NCBI RefSeq assembly: GCF_047663525.1
Contig: NC_092602.1
Coordinates: 5,153,501-5,217,500 of the forward strand
DNA: 64,000 nucleotides
Reading direction: 5' to 3'
Source of the DNA: Anas platyrhynchos
Taxonomy: Eukaryota; Chordata; Aves; Anseriformes; Anatidae
Position numbers and translations under genes: made by a program. The first letter of the stretch is position 1. The number at the start of each line of letters is the position of its first letter. The notes beneath the pieces are model-generated. The model was not told the origin of the DNA, did no database searches, and saw only the letters and a list, made by a program, of their open reading frames with translations. This document shows, piece by piece, positions 46,101 to 58,320 of the stretch.

Positions 46101-49063
46101 GAAGGCTGGGGCTGTGCAGTGTGGGAGTGGGGGGACAGGCAGGAGGATGGGGGCAGCACCCAGGAGCCCCCCATGCGGTGAGGGGCTTGGCAGGGAAGAA
46201 GCTGAATGCTTTGCTCTGAGCAGGAGACCGCTGAGCAGATGGACGCGAGGAGGAAGGAGCAAGAGGCCCTGGAGAAACACAAAAAGCTGTTTGAAGGGCT
46301 GCGCTTCTTCCTCAACAGGGAGGTTCCTCGGGAGCCGCTGGCCTTCATCATCCGGTACTTCCTTCATCAGCAGCCCGACCTTCCCCGTTCCCTTCCAGTG
46401 GGACTGCTGAGGCCGATCTGCCTCGTGTCCCACGGGTGAGGTGACCCTGAGGGGCCTCTCCGGTGTGACCGCTCGGTGTATTTGGCTGGCAGGTGCTTTG
46501 GTGGCCAAGTGTCCTGGGACAAATCCATGTGCATCGGTGCCACCTACGACGTGAGCGACCCCTCCATCACACACCAGATTGTCGACAGACCCCGGGTGGA
46601 GCAGCAGGTTGTGGGCAGGTGAGGCAAGTCACTTGTCCCCAGCGTGGCCACCAGGGCTAATGGCTGTCCCGAGCTGTCCCACGCTCTTGTCTCCTCACAT
46701 CCTGCTCTGCTGCAGTCCTGCAGCCCCCTGGGCTCCAGAGCCTGGGGCAGGAGGACGCGTTCTGACCCCCGGCTCTGTCCCGCAGGTATTACCTGCAGCC
46801 TCAGTGGGTTTTTGACTCGGTCAATGCGAAGCTGTGCCTCCCTGTAGCTGATTATTTCCCTGGTGTGTTGCTGCCCCCACACCTCTCGCCCTTCGTGACG
46901 GAGCAGGAGGGAGACTACATCCCTCCGGAGAAGCTGAAACTGCTGGCCATGCAGCGGGGCGAGGACCCAGGTGATGCTCAGCTCCTGGGGCTGAAGAGGA
47001 GGGGAACCAGGCAGCGCTGCTGCTTGGGCAGAGCTCTGCAGTGTCAGCGCGCTCCCAGCTGATAGCAGTGGTTTCTCTGTAGGTGAAGAGAGTGAGGAGG
47101 ACGAGGAGGAAGAGGAGGAGGAGGAGGATGACAACGATAACGAAGAGGAGGAGGAAGAGGAAGAGTCTGAAAAGGAAGAGGAGATGAAATTGAAGAAGAT
47201 GGAAGAGCAGAAGACTCAGAGCAACAAGGTGAGGTGCCTGGCAGCGGGACGGGAGCTCCAGGAGAGGGCAGCCTTTGTGAGTGCCCTCCCTGCCAGGGCT
47301 CAGCTCGCTGCAGCGTGTCCCAGCCAAGTCCCTGCTCTGGGACTGCTGTGGCCGAGCTGCTCCTGCAGCAGCCCCTGGGTCCTGAGCCCTTGCTAATGGG
47401 CTGTAGCTCCTGCTCACACTCAGCACCTGCTGAGTGGAAATCCTAGAATGGCTTCTGTTGGAAGGGATCTTAAAAACATCCAGTTTCAGCTCCCCTGCCA
47501 AGGGCGGCGATGCCACCAACCAGACCAGGCTGCCCAGGGCCACGTCCAACTTGGCCTTGACCAACTGCAGGGATGGGGCATCCTCAGCTTCTCTGGGCAA
47601 CCTGTGCCAGTGCCCCTCCGCCCTGTGAGGGAAGAGTTTCCTCCTAACCTCTAATCTAAATCTTCTCTGAATTTAGAACCCTTTCCCCTTGTCCTATCAC
47701 TGTCTGCCTGTGTAAAAAGTATTTTTTATATTTTTTTTTAAGCTCCCTTTAAGTTCTGAAAGGCCACAATGAGGTCTCCCTGGAGCCTTCTCTTTAGGCT
47801 GAACACCCCTACTTCTCTCAGCCTTTCCTCATAGGAGAGGTGCTCCAGCCCTCTCCTATTTCCATGGCCCTCCTCTGGACCTGCTCAAACAGCCCCACAT
47901 CCATTCATCCTCAATGAGTTCCTCTCCCAGTCCATCCTCAAGTCTGGGATTGCCCCAGCCCAGGTGCAGCTCCTTGCACTTGAACTCATTGAACCTCAGG
48001 AGGTTTCCATCAGTGCATTTCTCAAGCTTGTCCACGTCCCTTTGGGTGTCATCCTTCTGGTGTACCAAGTGCATCCCTCAGCTTGGTGTCTTCTGCAAGC
48101 TTGCAGAGGGCATTCTTGGTCCCGCTGTCTGTTGAAACGTCTGTGGGCACCCAGCACGCAGGGTCCTGAGCTCTTGGCTCCCTGCAGGCGCTTCCTGTGA
48201 AGGTGACCGCTGGCAAGGTGCGGCTGGAGGACAAGAAACGCCTGGAGCAGGAACAGCAAAACGAGGAGAAGCGCCTGGCCATCATGATGATGAAGAAGAA
48301 GGAGAAGTACCTCTACAAGAAGATCATGTTTGGCAAGAAACGCAAAATCCGAGAGGTATGAGGATAGGGATGCCCTGAGACAAGGAGCCCTACGCTTAGG
48401 TCTTACCAAATTGGCTTGCAGCTCTGAATTGCTAAATCCTGTCCTGTCCCCATCGCGTGGGGAGGGAGCAGCCTCTGACAACCTTGTGCTTCCCCAGCTC
48501 TGGTTGCAGGAGGGAGCTTCACCCATAGCTGTGCCTCACGCAGCTCCCTGCACTGCTGCAAGTGTGGGCAGAGCTGAAGCTGCTCTTCAGGGCTGAGCCT
48601 GTGTTGTCACAGGCTGGTCCCATGTTCATCAGGCCTACAAACACTGCTGCCACTTGGGGATTTCCAGCTCTTCTCCTTACTCTTCCTCCCTGTACCTGAG
48701 GAGGTGGTGAGGACATAGACCACAGGTGTGCTGGGCTCAGGCTGTACAAGCCTCGTGCCTGGGGTTATCAGGCTTGCAGGCGCTCAACCCTAACAGGGCA
48801 GAGTCTCCCTGTTCTCCCTCAGGGTCAAAGCATGAGCTCAGCAAGTAAAACTCGGGAGGTGCCACTGCTCCTCTCCATCCCCTGGGAGCAGAATGGGTTT
48901 GGTGGGTCTGAGGGTGGCGCAGCTCTCGGTGCTGGCAGACTGACCTGACTGTGGGTCTGGGGGGCTTTCTCTGCAGGTGAACAAACTTGCTGCAAAGAGG
49001 AAAGCCCACGACGATGCCATCAAAGAAGAAAAGAAGAAAAACAAGAAGGCGCGGAGAGCGTGA
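43114..49063 (+). CDS. PES1: PES1, pescadillo ribosomal biogenesis factor
   Basis: PES1 is a nucleolar subunit of the PeBoW complex (with BOP1 and WDR12), needed for 27S/32S pre-rRNA processing and 60S assembly. Fifteen coding exons join in phase: 43114-43137, 43630-43709, 43798-43951, 44045-44154, 44339-44510, 44646-44735, 45394-45510, 45672-45749, 45965-46054, 46224-46354, 46493-46618, 46786-46970, 47083-47228, 48188-48355 and 48977-49063. They give 585 residues (human 588). The pescadillo N-domain is complete ([32 protein letters not shown]). A BRCT domain spans about 324-415 ([16 protein letters not shown] to [20 protein letters not shown]). A Glu-rich acidic tract and a Lys-rich tail ([10 protein letters not shown]) follow. 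All sites are GT-AG. A CR1 element sits in intron 13. Confidence 0.98.
43162..43246. repeat. GGGACC/GGTCCC hexanucleotide inverted repeat
   Basis: In PES1 intron 1, 43162-43189 is a (GGGACC)n run. It is the exact reverse complement, over 28 nt, of part of the (GGTCCC)n run at 43217-43246. About 27 nt of GGGAC repeats and spacer separate them. The tract starts about 25 bases after the exon 1 donor. Confidence 0.88.
47440..48150 (-). mobile_element. CR1 LINE, 3' part with end of ORF2
   Basis: This lies in PES1 intron 13, antisense to the gene. The left end (TAGAATGGCTTCTGTTGGAA, then GGATCTTAAAAACATCCAG) is the reverse complement of a CR1 3' terminus. Further right, the minus strand reads ...[20 protein letters not shown] then [10 protein letters not shown], the C-terminal end of CR1 ORF2. 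It is 5'-truncated, as is usual for CR1, and diverged. Its right end stops only tens of bases before the exon 14 acceptor. Confidence 0.85.
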
Positions 49064-49169
49064 TGGGGCATTGGCCCCCTGCACCAGGGGCTGGACTGGC
49101 TGTGTGCTGCAGAGACCGTAGTGTTTGGGTGAAAAACCCTCAGCTTTGCTCTTGGGACAGAAATTGTAA

Positions 49170-49175
49170 ATTAAA
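49170..49175 (+). terminator. Candidate PES1 poly(A) signal (ATTAAA)
   Basis: ATTAAA lies 107 bases after the PES1 stop codon in GTAAATTAAAACATTC. It is the commonest variant hexamer, and the short UTR fits a housekeeping gene. Confidence 0.6.
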
Positions 49176-50007
49176 ACATTCCCTGTCTGTAAATGCAGCT
49201 CCTGCTGTGCCTTTCCCCGGGCTGGCTCGCTCCACACAGATGCTGGGTTTGTACATGTCGGCAGCACTGCCTGTGCTGGGGGATTGGTGTCGCAGGCATG
49301 ACATGAGAGGTGTCCTCTTTGTGCTGGTGCTACTTCTGCTTCCTCAGCCCCGGGGCAGCAAGGGTTGCCTGAGGAAGAGGAGGACAAGGCGTGCTCTGGG
49401 CTCTTGCATCTCTCTTCAGCATTGTTCATTTTGCATGTCCACAGCTCTGGGATGTGCAAAAAGTCCCTGCCCACCTGCCTGGAGCTCACGGCAGCGCCTG
49501 TGGGTGCTGCTAGCAATGATATTTATGGGGGACTCTCGCCTTGAGTCCTGGGATGTTCTGACTCGCCAGGACGCTCTCTAATAGTCTGTTACTCTCTAGG
49601 ACATACTGTGAGACTCTGATGCTTTCTTTTCATTTACAAACATTTCAAACACAAACCACAAAATCACTCTTCTGCCAATGGTTACACAAGAAGCGCCCAG
49701 TCCCTTTTTTTTGCATCTTCTGCCTTAGCAGAGCACTGAAGGATGTGCTCATGGAAGAACCTTTCCTTCTGCTACCTTACTTTCGTGTGCTGCAACAGAA
49801 GATCCATGATCCAGTATGCTTCCTGATTTCCCAGCTGAAGACCCAAATCAGGTTTCAACAACAACAACGTAACACAGAGTACACCAACTGGGCATTAAAA
49901 GGACATGACCTTTTCTGAAAAATCCCTGTTCCTCTGTTCCCTGTTGCAAATGTCTTACAAGCATTGATTCAGCAGCTGGTGTGTTCAAAGAACTGCTCAG
50001 CATCAAA

Positions 50008-50250
50008 TCACAGAAACATGGGATGGTTTGGGTTGGAAGCAGCCTTAAAGATCATCTCATTCCAACTCCTGCCAGGGGCAGGGACACCTCCCACTAGACC
50101 AGGTTGCTCAAAGCCCCGTCCAACCTGGCCTTGAACACTACAGGGATGGGGCACCCACAGCTTCTCTGGGCAACCTGTTCCAGTGCCTCAGCACCCTCAT
50201 CATGAGGAATTTCTTGCAAATATCTCATCTAAATCTACCCTCTTTTAGCT
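50008..50250 (-). mobile_element. CR1 LINE, 3'-end fragment
   Basis: GGTTTGGGTTGGAAGCAGCC, the phrase ACTAGACCAGGTTGCTCAAA and CTTCTCTGGGCAACCTGTTC are typical of the reverse complement of a CR1 3' region. It is truncated at the right near 50250. Confidence 0.85.
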
Positions 50251-50394
50251 TAAAGGCTGCAGAGGGGACAGAGCCAGGCTCTCTCCAGTGGTGCCTAGTG
50301 CCAGCACAGGAGGCAGCGGGCACCAGCAGGAGCACAGGAGGTTCCCTCTGAATACCAGCACTGCTGTGCGGTGAGGGTATCAGAGCCCTGCACA

Positions 50395-50505
50395 AGTTGC
50401 TCCCTCCTGAGAGATCTTCAAAAGCAGCCTGGACGTGGGCCCCCTGCTCTGGATGGCCCTGTTGGAGAAGGCCGTTTGGACAAGATGTTCTCCAAGGATT
50501 GTCAA
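50395..50505 (+). mobile_element. CR1-related 3' fragment, opposite orientation
   Basis: GAGATCTTCAAAAGCAGCCT, then GGACGTGGGCCCCCTGCTCT and GTTTGGACAAGATG, resembles the sense strand of a CR1 3' end, which usually reads ...CTGGACG..., ...GGTTGGACTAGATGA.... It faces the CR1 copy about 150 bp to its left. Confidence 0.6.
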
Positions 50506-53500
50506 GAAGTTTAAACCCCGCACTGGTGGCCATGCTGTAGGGACACGTCTAGGCAGCAGGAGCTCCCAACTGCCCTTCCAGCAGCCCCAAGGGCTCCTGC
50601 ACCTCCTTGGTGGTGCTAGCAGTTATGGTGACCTTGGGGAAGAGGAAGTTACACTGGGGTTAATCACTAAATTAAAGCAATATATGGAAAATATATAGAA
50701 AATGTATGGAAAATCTAGAGGGGCCATGGCCACCACCATGCATATCTTGGGAGAGGATTCCTCTTGGGAGAGGATTCATCAACAACAACTGTGTTATCCC
50801 ACTCCATCTGTACATCTCTACCTCTCTTCTAAACCCACATCCCAACATTTTTTTCCTCAGAACACAACCTCCCCCCCCGTCTTCCCTCCCCGAGGCCTGT
50901 GCGGAGCCCTGAAGCCTAACATGGCTGCCACCCCGGCCCCGTGGTGCCTCAGCTCGGGGTGGGAGGTGGTGAGGAGGCGGCAACCTGGGGACAGGGGGAG
51001 GAGGAGCTCATTTTCCTGTAAGGTTTGTGGTGGTTTGGTTTTTTTTTAACTCTTTTTTTGTTTGTTTGTTTAGTTTGGAGGTTTGAATGTGTAGCTGTGA
51101 GGGTTGAGGAGGGTTTAGGGGAGCGTGCCTCATGGAAGTTGTGTCATCTCGTGGGGTTTTTGTGGAAGATCCTTGCTCCGGGGCAGCAGCGGGGTTTCAG
51201 GTGTGGCAAATAAGACAGCCATGGCATGCTGCAACGTGGCAGAGCCCTGCTGCTGCTCCGCCATTCGCATCGCCATCTCAAGCCTCCATTTCCCCCTCCA
51301 TAACTCCCCATAACGCTACAATTTCCCCACGGCTTTCACAAATGGGGCAATAAGGGCATAATAAGTTCCTCCAAGCCTGAGTAACTTTTGTCCAAAGGAA
51401 CTGAGGCCTGGCGCTCCCCATGACAGGATGGGTGTGCCCTGCTCGTGTGACATGGCCCCTGGTAGGTGACATCGGCACAGTGCCCACGTTCAGCTGGAAA
51501 CCTCTCTTGTTCCCCACTCGGGTGGGTGCTTCCCCAGGAGTTTCTCCTGGGTAGGTGACGGGGACAAGAGCACCCCATGCTGGGGGTAAAGCCCTCCTGG
51601 AGCTGCGGTCCTTGGCGAGGCGAGTCAGCACCCACGGGTGCCCCTTCCCACTCAGCTGTCACTAGCAGGAGGTTTTTGGTTTGGGGTGGACTTGGTGAAA
51701 TTCTTAAAAGAGAATTCTCACCCACTCGAATCGTGGAGGTGTTTCTCAGGAGGCTTCTGACACGGTCTCGTGCTTTGAGTTTGGCTCTTGAGATTTGGGG
51801 TTAACCACCCCTGGGCTGCCTGGGGTGTCACACACGCAGGGTTTATTTCAGTCCCATCCCAAGGCCATGAGCACCTCTTTGCTGGTGGGACTGGGCACCA
51901 CTGCTGGGGCCAGGCTACCATGTCCTGGCTGCAGCTGCTGGGTGCTGTGGTCCTCTTCTGACTGGAACCACTGCAAAGCACCATCCTGCCCTCCAAAAAA
52001 TGAGAAACTGGCAGGATGAAAGGTGCTGGGCTGGAGATCAGAGAGCTTCAGAGAAGGGGAGGGAGCTTGCAAGGAACAGGGCTCCTTGCCCTGGCTGAGT
52101 CCCAGCCCAGACAGTGGCTCTGGCACAGTGCAGTTGGGGCCTATCCATGTTGGGGGACATCGGGGACAAGGATGGGAAGGCAATTCATCCAGAGCCAGGT
52201 GTGTGTGACTTAATCCAGTGTCGTGCTTGCTTCACGCAGACTGCTCATTGCGACAGATGTGCCTCAGGGACAGGTGAAGAGATGGGCGAGAAATCACTGG
52301 CACAAATCCAGCCAGGGCTAGGCTCAGCGGTGCGTCAGCTGAGAGCTCGGTGGTGCCACCGACCTGGCACGGTCCCCGCAGTCCCTGCAGGCGGTTCTGC
52401 GGCATGGGGCGGCCAGGGAGAAGTCAGAGGAACTGCTCCGGGCTGCTCTCTCCCCGTAACCAGCTTGTGGCAGGGTCCTGTCCCCATCTGGGCAGGGAGT
52501 GCAGCATCCTCTGCCTCCCCAAGGCACATTCTTTTGCCCTGGAGAAGGCTCGACCATCTCAAGAGGTTTTTTACGGGGACACCCTGCCCCTAGTCGTGGT
52601 GAAGGCTGTGCCATCTCAAGCCACCTGTGGATGTGCCCATTGCTTTCCTCTGTTCATGGAGAGCCTGGGATGGCTGACATAGGCTCAGGGTTTCATTTTG
52701 ACCATACTGAGGTTGCCTACACAGGTTTTCTTATCCTGTGACATTGGGGACAGCATGAGCTGCATGGTCCCTCTTCCTGCAGTGATGGAGACCATTCCAG
52801 TTTTTCTTTTTCCTGGGTATATTGAAGTGACTGCAATGGGGCAACAGCTTCGCTTCATCCTCCTGTCTGTCCTCCCTCGCTGGGAGACCCAAACACATCC
52901 AGGTGCTGGGCCTGGCAGCGGGCATGCCTGTGGGTGCCCCACGGTTATAGCAGAGCTGCTGCTAGGGTGGTGGGAAGGAGCCAGGGCTGCACAGACACAC
53001 AATGGCCCCTTCTGTGGCCAGCAGTGGGGTGATGTGGGAAGGAAACGGCGTTCACCAGCTTCCTCGCGGCTCTGCTGCCGCTGCTGCGGAACAAAGGAGC
53101 CATGGGGCACGCAGTGCCACGGGTGCTGGTGGCAAAGCAAAGCTGGCTCCCACCAAACAAAACCCTTGTGTCCCAGCGAGTGAGAGAGACCCCGGTTCCC
53201 TTTGGGGTCCCTGGGGTGCCCTCCTGGGTACCCACCTCTTTCTCATGGGTGAGCAGCAGCAGTGATGTGCCGAAGGGTGAGGAGCACAGGCACTGCTGTC
53301 ATACAGCTATAAAAGCTGTCGAGATACAGCGGGCAGCAGGGGAAGGGGAGGATGGAGCCTGGGGCTTTTTCTCTCTCTTTTTCTGAGAGAGAAAAGAAAA
53401 CAGCCTGAAGCTGCTCCCCGTAGGGAAAAGCTCATCCCACGAGGCCACGGCAGGAAGGGGACATCCCCGAGAAGGGATGGCCACCGTCCTTGCATCCTGG

Positions 53501-55359
53501 GGTCCATAAAACAGCTGAGCGAGCACCACCGGCACTCCCTGGCTGCGTTCAACTTCCCCTTGGCACTTACGGGGCAGGGAGTTTCCACTCCTCCAGCACC
53601 CCAAGGAGCCCCAGAGCCCCCCGGCCCCGCTCAGCCGGGGGTGCCGGGTGGCAGCGCCAGGCCGGGCCGGGGCAGAGCCGGCTCTGGCTGCAGCGAGCCG
53701 GGGCGCTGGGCCACAATGTCCCCGTTGATGGCCGTGGCGCAGATGGAGACAAACGGCCCCGTTGTTGTGCGCGCGGGGCGGCAGCGGGGTGAATGAGCCC
53801 TCTGTGCTCCCTCGGTGGGTGGAGAGACGGAGCCTTTGCGGCCGCTCGGGTGGCAGCGGGAGCCCCGGCAGCACCTCGCTCCGCGCCTCGAGCCGGCAGC
53901 GCTGGGAGAGGAGCTCAGCCACATTCGGCTTCGCCCTCCCCGCCCAGGCGGGTGCGCTGGGGCCGAATTTTGGGCGATGGCTTAGGGAGGGTGGGAAGCG
54001 GCTGGGGGCTGCTTTGGGAGAGCCTGTTCCATGTCGGAGCAGCATCGCCCCCCACGCCCCACGCCCCAGCAAGCCGAGGAGAGGAGAGGGACGGTCTGCG
54101 GGGAGCAGCCGGAGCAAAGGAAGAGGTGATGGGGGCTGGTGGGGGGCTGGGAGGGCCATGGGGGCCAGCACAGGGGGATTTCAGGATGCAAGGGGCATGT
54201 GGGCACCAGCACCCACGGGATAAGATGCCGGGGCGAGGGGGATGGGGTGAGCACGCACGGAGCAGCGTGCCCACAGCGGGCATTGGCACGGGATGAAGAG
54301 AGCCTGAGCCAGAGCCACGGGGGGCTGGGAGGGTGCCCTGTGCCTGGTTCCTTAAATTCGGGCTGGAAAGGGGTCGGTGCCTGTAAGGAAAAACGCAGGA
54401 GAGGGCTGCCATAGGGGAGTGTTGGACCTGGGGGGATGCAGGGCCATGGGGATATAGCATGGGGCCATGTCCTCACGCTGTGGCCGTGACCACCGGCTCC
54501 GGCTGGGGCTTTCAAGTGGCTGGGCGAGGGCCGGCGCCAGCGGCTGCCCTGCTCCGCTGGGAGCCCCAGGACAAAGCCTCCACCTTAGCATTTCTCCTGC
54601 TGAGCTATTAATAATTAAGCCACTCACTTAAGGCAAAGTCAATAGAGTAACTGGGCTGGGAACTGTTTGCAAGAAACACCCCGCCGGAGCCAGCCCGGGT
54701 GGAGCTCAGCATCCCCTCGGCATCCCTGCCAGTGGGGCCGGGCGCTGGCAGCCACGGAGATGCTGGGGGCAGCTCAGCCATGCTCTCGCCGTCATTTCTG
54801 CCGCTCGGAAAGCCCGCAGAGCGGAGGCTGAGCTCGCCTGGGGTCGGCGAGGGCGAGCCGTGCCCAGCGTCCGGTTACATTTTCCATCCATTATTCATCA
54901 AGATGGAAATCTCAGCTGCGGCGTGGCTCGCTGCCCTCCGCCGGGCCGGGGCAGGAGAGATGCAGGTGGAGGACGGAGACCAGCGCCGCGGGAAGGCTTC
55001 GTGCACAGCAGGGCGAGACGCCGGCGGGGGCCCGGTAGTTTTTCCGCATGGTTTTCCTCTGCGAAATCCCCGGGAGGTCTGTGCTGCTGGCTGCACCCGC
55101 CAGGCTGCGGGGTTTTCATGCTCTGCACGGCACCGCGGGGCGGCTGAAGGGTGCCAAGGATGGCTGGCGGCCAGAAGGGTGCCAGGAGGCAGGGCAAGGC
55201 GTGCGGGCAGCTCGTCCGCTGGTCCCCGCGGGGGCACGTCCGTGTGTCCTGGGGGGAGGACAGCCCTGCTGCAATGCGGCGCCGGGGCAGCTCCCGGCTT
55301 GGCGAGCGGACGTGGGGCACGGCGTGGCGGTGGTGTAGGTGCTGCGGGGACTCGCGGGG

Positions 55360-56140
55360 CTGTGTGTGAGTGTGTGCACGTGTGTGTGAGTGTGTCCTCA
55401 TCCATGGGTCTGCAGGCAAAATGTGCACAGGGGCGTGCGGATGCCGGTGTCCTTGTCCGTATGAACTGCGTGCACGTACGGCTGTGTCCTTGCCTGTGCA
55501 TGTGCGTGAGTGCGCAGAGCTGTTTGGCTGTGTCCTTGTGTGGTGTGTGCATGCCTAATGTGCAAATATGTGCCCCTGTGTGCGTGCACACGCATGGAAT
55601 GTGCAGGTGGCTGTGTCCCTGCGTGTGCATGCATGAGTGTGCATGGATGTGCGAGCCCCTAAATGGACGTGCGTTTCTGTACGCGTGTGCACGGATGTGT
55701 GCGTGTCCTTGTCCTCACGTCGGCGTGCACGAGCGTTCACGGGGGGGTGTGGCTGCCTGTGTCCTTGTGCATGAGGAGGCACGGATGTGTGTGCACTCAT
55801 CTGTGCCCCGTGCATGTGTGTGCACGAGTGTGTACAGCTGGATACGTGTGCGTGCATCAGCGTGCACACGTGTGTCCATGTCCTTGTGTGCACATGGGAA
55901 TGTGAGCGTGCAGAGGTGTGTGTGCACACATAATGCGCAGAGCTGCGTGCCCTGTGTGTGTGCACACACATAAATGTGCACAGGGGTGCCTGTGTCCCTG
56001 TGCACGCGTGTGGGGAGGTGGGGGTGCCCCTGTAGTTATGTGCACACCTCTGTGTGTGTGTAAGCCTGTGCAGGGATGGCTGTGTGCATGTGCCCTCCTT
56101 CGTGCACGTGTGTGTTTGTGCACGTGTGTGTGGTCACGCA
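55360..56140. repeat. TG-rich degenerate minisatellite
   Basis: About 780 bp of imperfect TG-rich repeats (GTGTGTGCACGTGTGTG, GTGCACGAGTG, GTGTCCTTGTG). It lies upstream of the first GAL3ST1 coding exon and is TG-rich on that gene's sense strand. It resembles the reverse complement of the tract at 36025-36750. It holds open frames open but encodes nothing recognisable. Confidence 0.85.
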
Positions 56141-56589
56141 GAGCCGCCCGCTGCTGGTGGGGCTGTGTGGGGTGGGTGACGTGGGACGGATCCGCACCCG
56201 GTGGGACCTGCAGCGGTGCCACAGCTCCTCGGCGCTGCGGTGCCCCACGGCCGGGCGTCTGCTGGGTGTGGGTGGCGGAGACGCCCCTTCTGCCACCCCA
56301 GCTCTTCAAGTTGGGCTTTTTGCAAGGAAATTGCTTTTGGTTTTTGCAGCATGGGCAAGAGCGACGCGGTGTGGGCAGCGCTGCGGCACCCTGGCCATGA
56401 CTCCCTCACCGCCCAGGACATGCCTGGCACCGGTTCTCCCCTCCCACATCACCTAAAATCCCCCTGCAGTGCTCCCTGAGCCTTATTTGCTTGAAATTTG
56501 TCTCACGTGGTCTTTGTTCCGCATTCTCCCTGTCCTTCACCACCCGCGTTGCTGACAGCTGTCCCTTCTGCTCCTCGCAGGTGACCACG

Positions 56590-58320
56590 ATGCTGCAGCA
56601 CCATGGGAAGCCCTGGAGGTCCATGTGCAAGGGACTCGTCCTGGGGACCCTCCTGACCAGCTTCATGCTGCTGCTCTACTCCTACGCTGTGCCCCCGCTG
56701 CAAGTCAGCCTGACGGAGTGAGTATCACACAAATCCCTCTGTCACCTGGGCAGAACTGTTCCTGGGGGCTTTACAGGCTCTGGTGGCCTTGCTCTGAGAT
56801 GTCACCGTCCTCAAGGGCCACACCTGGCCCCATCCCTGTGACCATGGGGAGCATTAATCTCTGCTTTTAATAATCTTTGCTATTATTATAAAACAGCTCC
56901 GCGTGCGGGTATTTAAGTTGCTTTCTGTCTCCTGGTGTCCCACATTGCCATCCCGCGGTGTTAACGAGGATCAGAGCTGCATCTTCCCTGGGGTCGTCCA
57001 ATGTCACTCAGCGCTGGGGCATCTGTTACCGGCTTCAGGCATCTCAGATAGCACAGGGATTATTTGTTACGCTCGCTCCTCTGACAGCCCTCAGCCTGTA
57101 TGGTGATACCACGCGCTTCTTTCCCTCTCTACCCACCTCACCACGCTGTCCTCTCTCTCCTCCCCACCAGGATCCCCATCCCCTACTCCTGCTCCTCCTC
57201 CCCGACCCAAGCCAAGGGGCGGGCAGTGGCCAACGGCACACGCAGCCCTTCGGGAGGAGGCTGCCGGCCCAAGCTGGACATCATGTTCATGAAGACGCAC
57301 AAGACGGCCAGCAGCACCATCCTCAACATCCTCTTCCGCTTCGGAGAGAAGCACCGCCTCAAATTCGCCTTCCCCAACGGCCGCAACGACTTCTACTACC
57401 CCTCCTACTTCGAGAGGAGCCAGGTGCAGCACTACCGGCCGGGCATGTGCTTCAACATCATCTGCAACCACATGCGCTTCCACTACCAGGAGGTGCGCAA
57501 GCTCCTGCCGGCGGACACCACCTTCGTGACGGTGCTGCGGGACCCTGCCTACCTCTTCGAGTCCTCTTTCCACTACTTCGGGCGCGTCATCCCCCTCACC
57601 TGGAAGCTGCCGGGGGAGGACAAGCTGGCTGAGTTCTTGCGGGACCCCTGGCATTACTACGACCCGAACGGGTTCAACGCGCACTACCTCCAAAACCTCC
57701 TCTTCTTCGACTTGGGCTATGACAACAACATGAACGCCGACAGCCCGCTGGTGGAGCAGCACATCCAGGAGATAGATCAGCGCTTCCACCTGGTCATGCT
57801 GCTGGAGTATTTTGACGAGTCCCTGGTGCTGCTGAAGGACCTGCTGTGCTGGCAGCTGGAGGACATCCTCTACTTCAAGCTCAACGCTCGCAAGGGCTCC
57901 ACCATCTCCCGGCTGACACCTGAGCTCTACGAGAAGGCGACTTCTTGGAACCTCATCGACGCCAAACTCTACCGTTATTTTAATGCCACCTTCTGGCGGA
58001 AGGTGGAGGCCTATGGGAGGGAGCGGATGGCCAAGGACGTGGCCGAGCTGCAGCAGGAGAACGAGAAGATGAAGAGCATCTGCATCGACGGGGGGCACGC
58101 CGTGGATGCCAGCGCCATCCAGGAGTCCTCCATGCAGCCGTGGCAGCCGCTCGGGGAGAAGTCCATCCTGGGCTACAACTTGAAGAAGAAGATCAACAAG
58201 AAGCACCAGAAGCTGTGCCGCAAGATGCTGACGCCCGAGATCCAGTACCTGACGGACCTCGGGGTCAACCTGTGGATCACCAAGCTGTGGAGCTGGGTGC
58301 GGGACTTCCTCAAGTGGTAG
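56590..58320 (+). CDS. GAL3ST1: GAL3ST1, galactosylceramide sulfotransferase
   Basis: Cerebroside sulfotransferase transfers sulfate from PAPS to the 3-OH of galactose on galactosylceramide and lactosylceramide in the Golgi, making sulfatide for myelin and testis. Two coding exons, 56590-56717 and 57171-58320, join in phase 2 (GA|G) to give 425 residues (human 423). The exon with the ATG starts at 56581 after a CTCCTCGCAG acceptor, so a 5' non-coding exon lies upstream. It is a type II membrane protein with an anchor at about 15-33 (LVLGTLLTSFMLLLYSYAV). The PAPS 5'-phosphosulfate site is MKTHKTASSTILNILFRFG and the 3'-phosphate site is TVLRDPAYLFESSFHYFGR. The C-terminus (LTPEIQYLTDLGVNLW, then ITKLWSWVRDFLKW) matches human closely. 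Confidence 0.98.

Larger units (their letters stand above)
49064..56589. other. Interval between PES1 and GAL3ST1 coding regions
   Basis: 7.5 kb without a supported coding exon. The first few hundred bases are the PES1 3' UTR and downstream DNA. CR1 fragments lie near 50010-50250 and 50395-50500. GC-rich, CpG-rich stretches at about 53580-54130 and 54760-55340 could hold a promoter and non-coding first exon of GAL3ST1. The TG-rich minisatellite at 55360-56140 follows. Confidence 0.65.

Noticed and set aside
53299-54171. 290-codon open frame on the minus strand
   Set aside because: It is Pro/Ala/Arg-rich and coincides with CpG-rich DNA; it has no recognisable domain or splice context.
54699-55973. 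424-codon open frame on the plus strand, Cys/Val-rich
   Set aside because: Its second half is the TG-rich minisatellite translated; it has no splice support and no domain.
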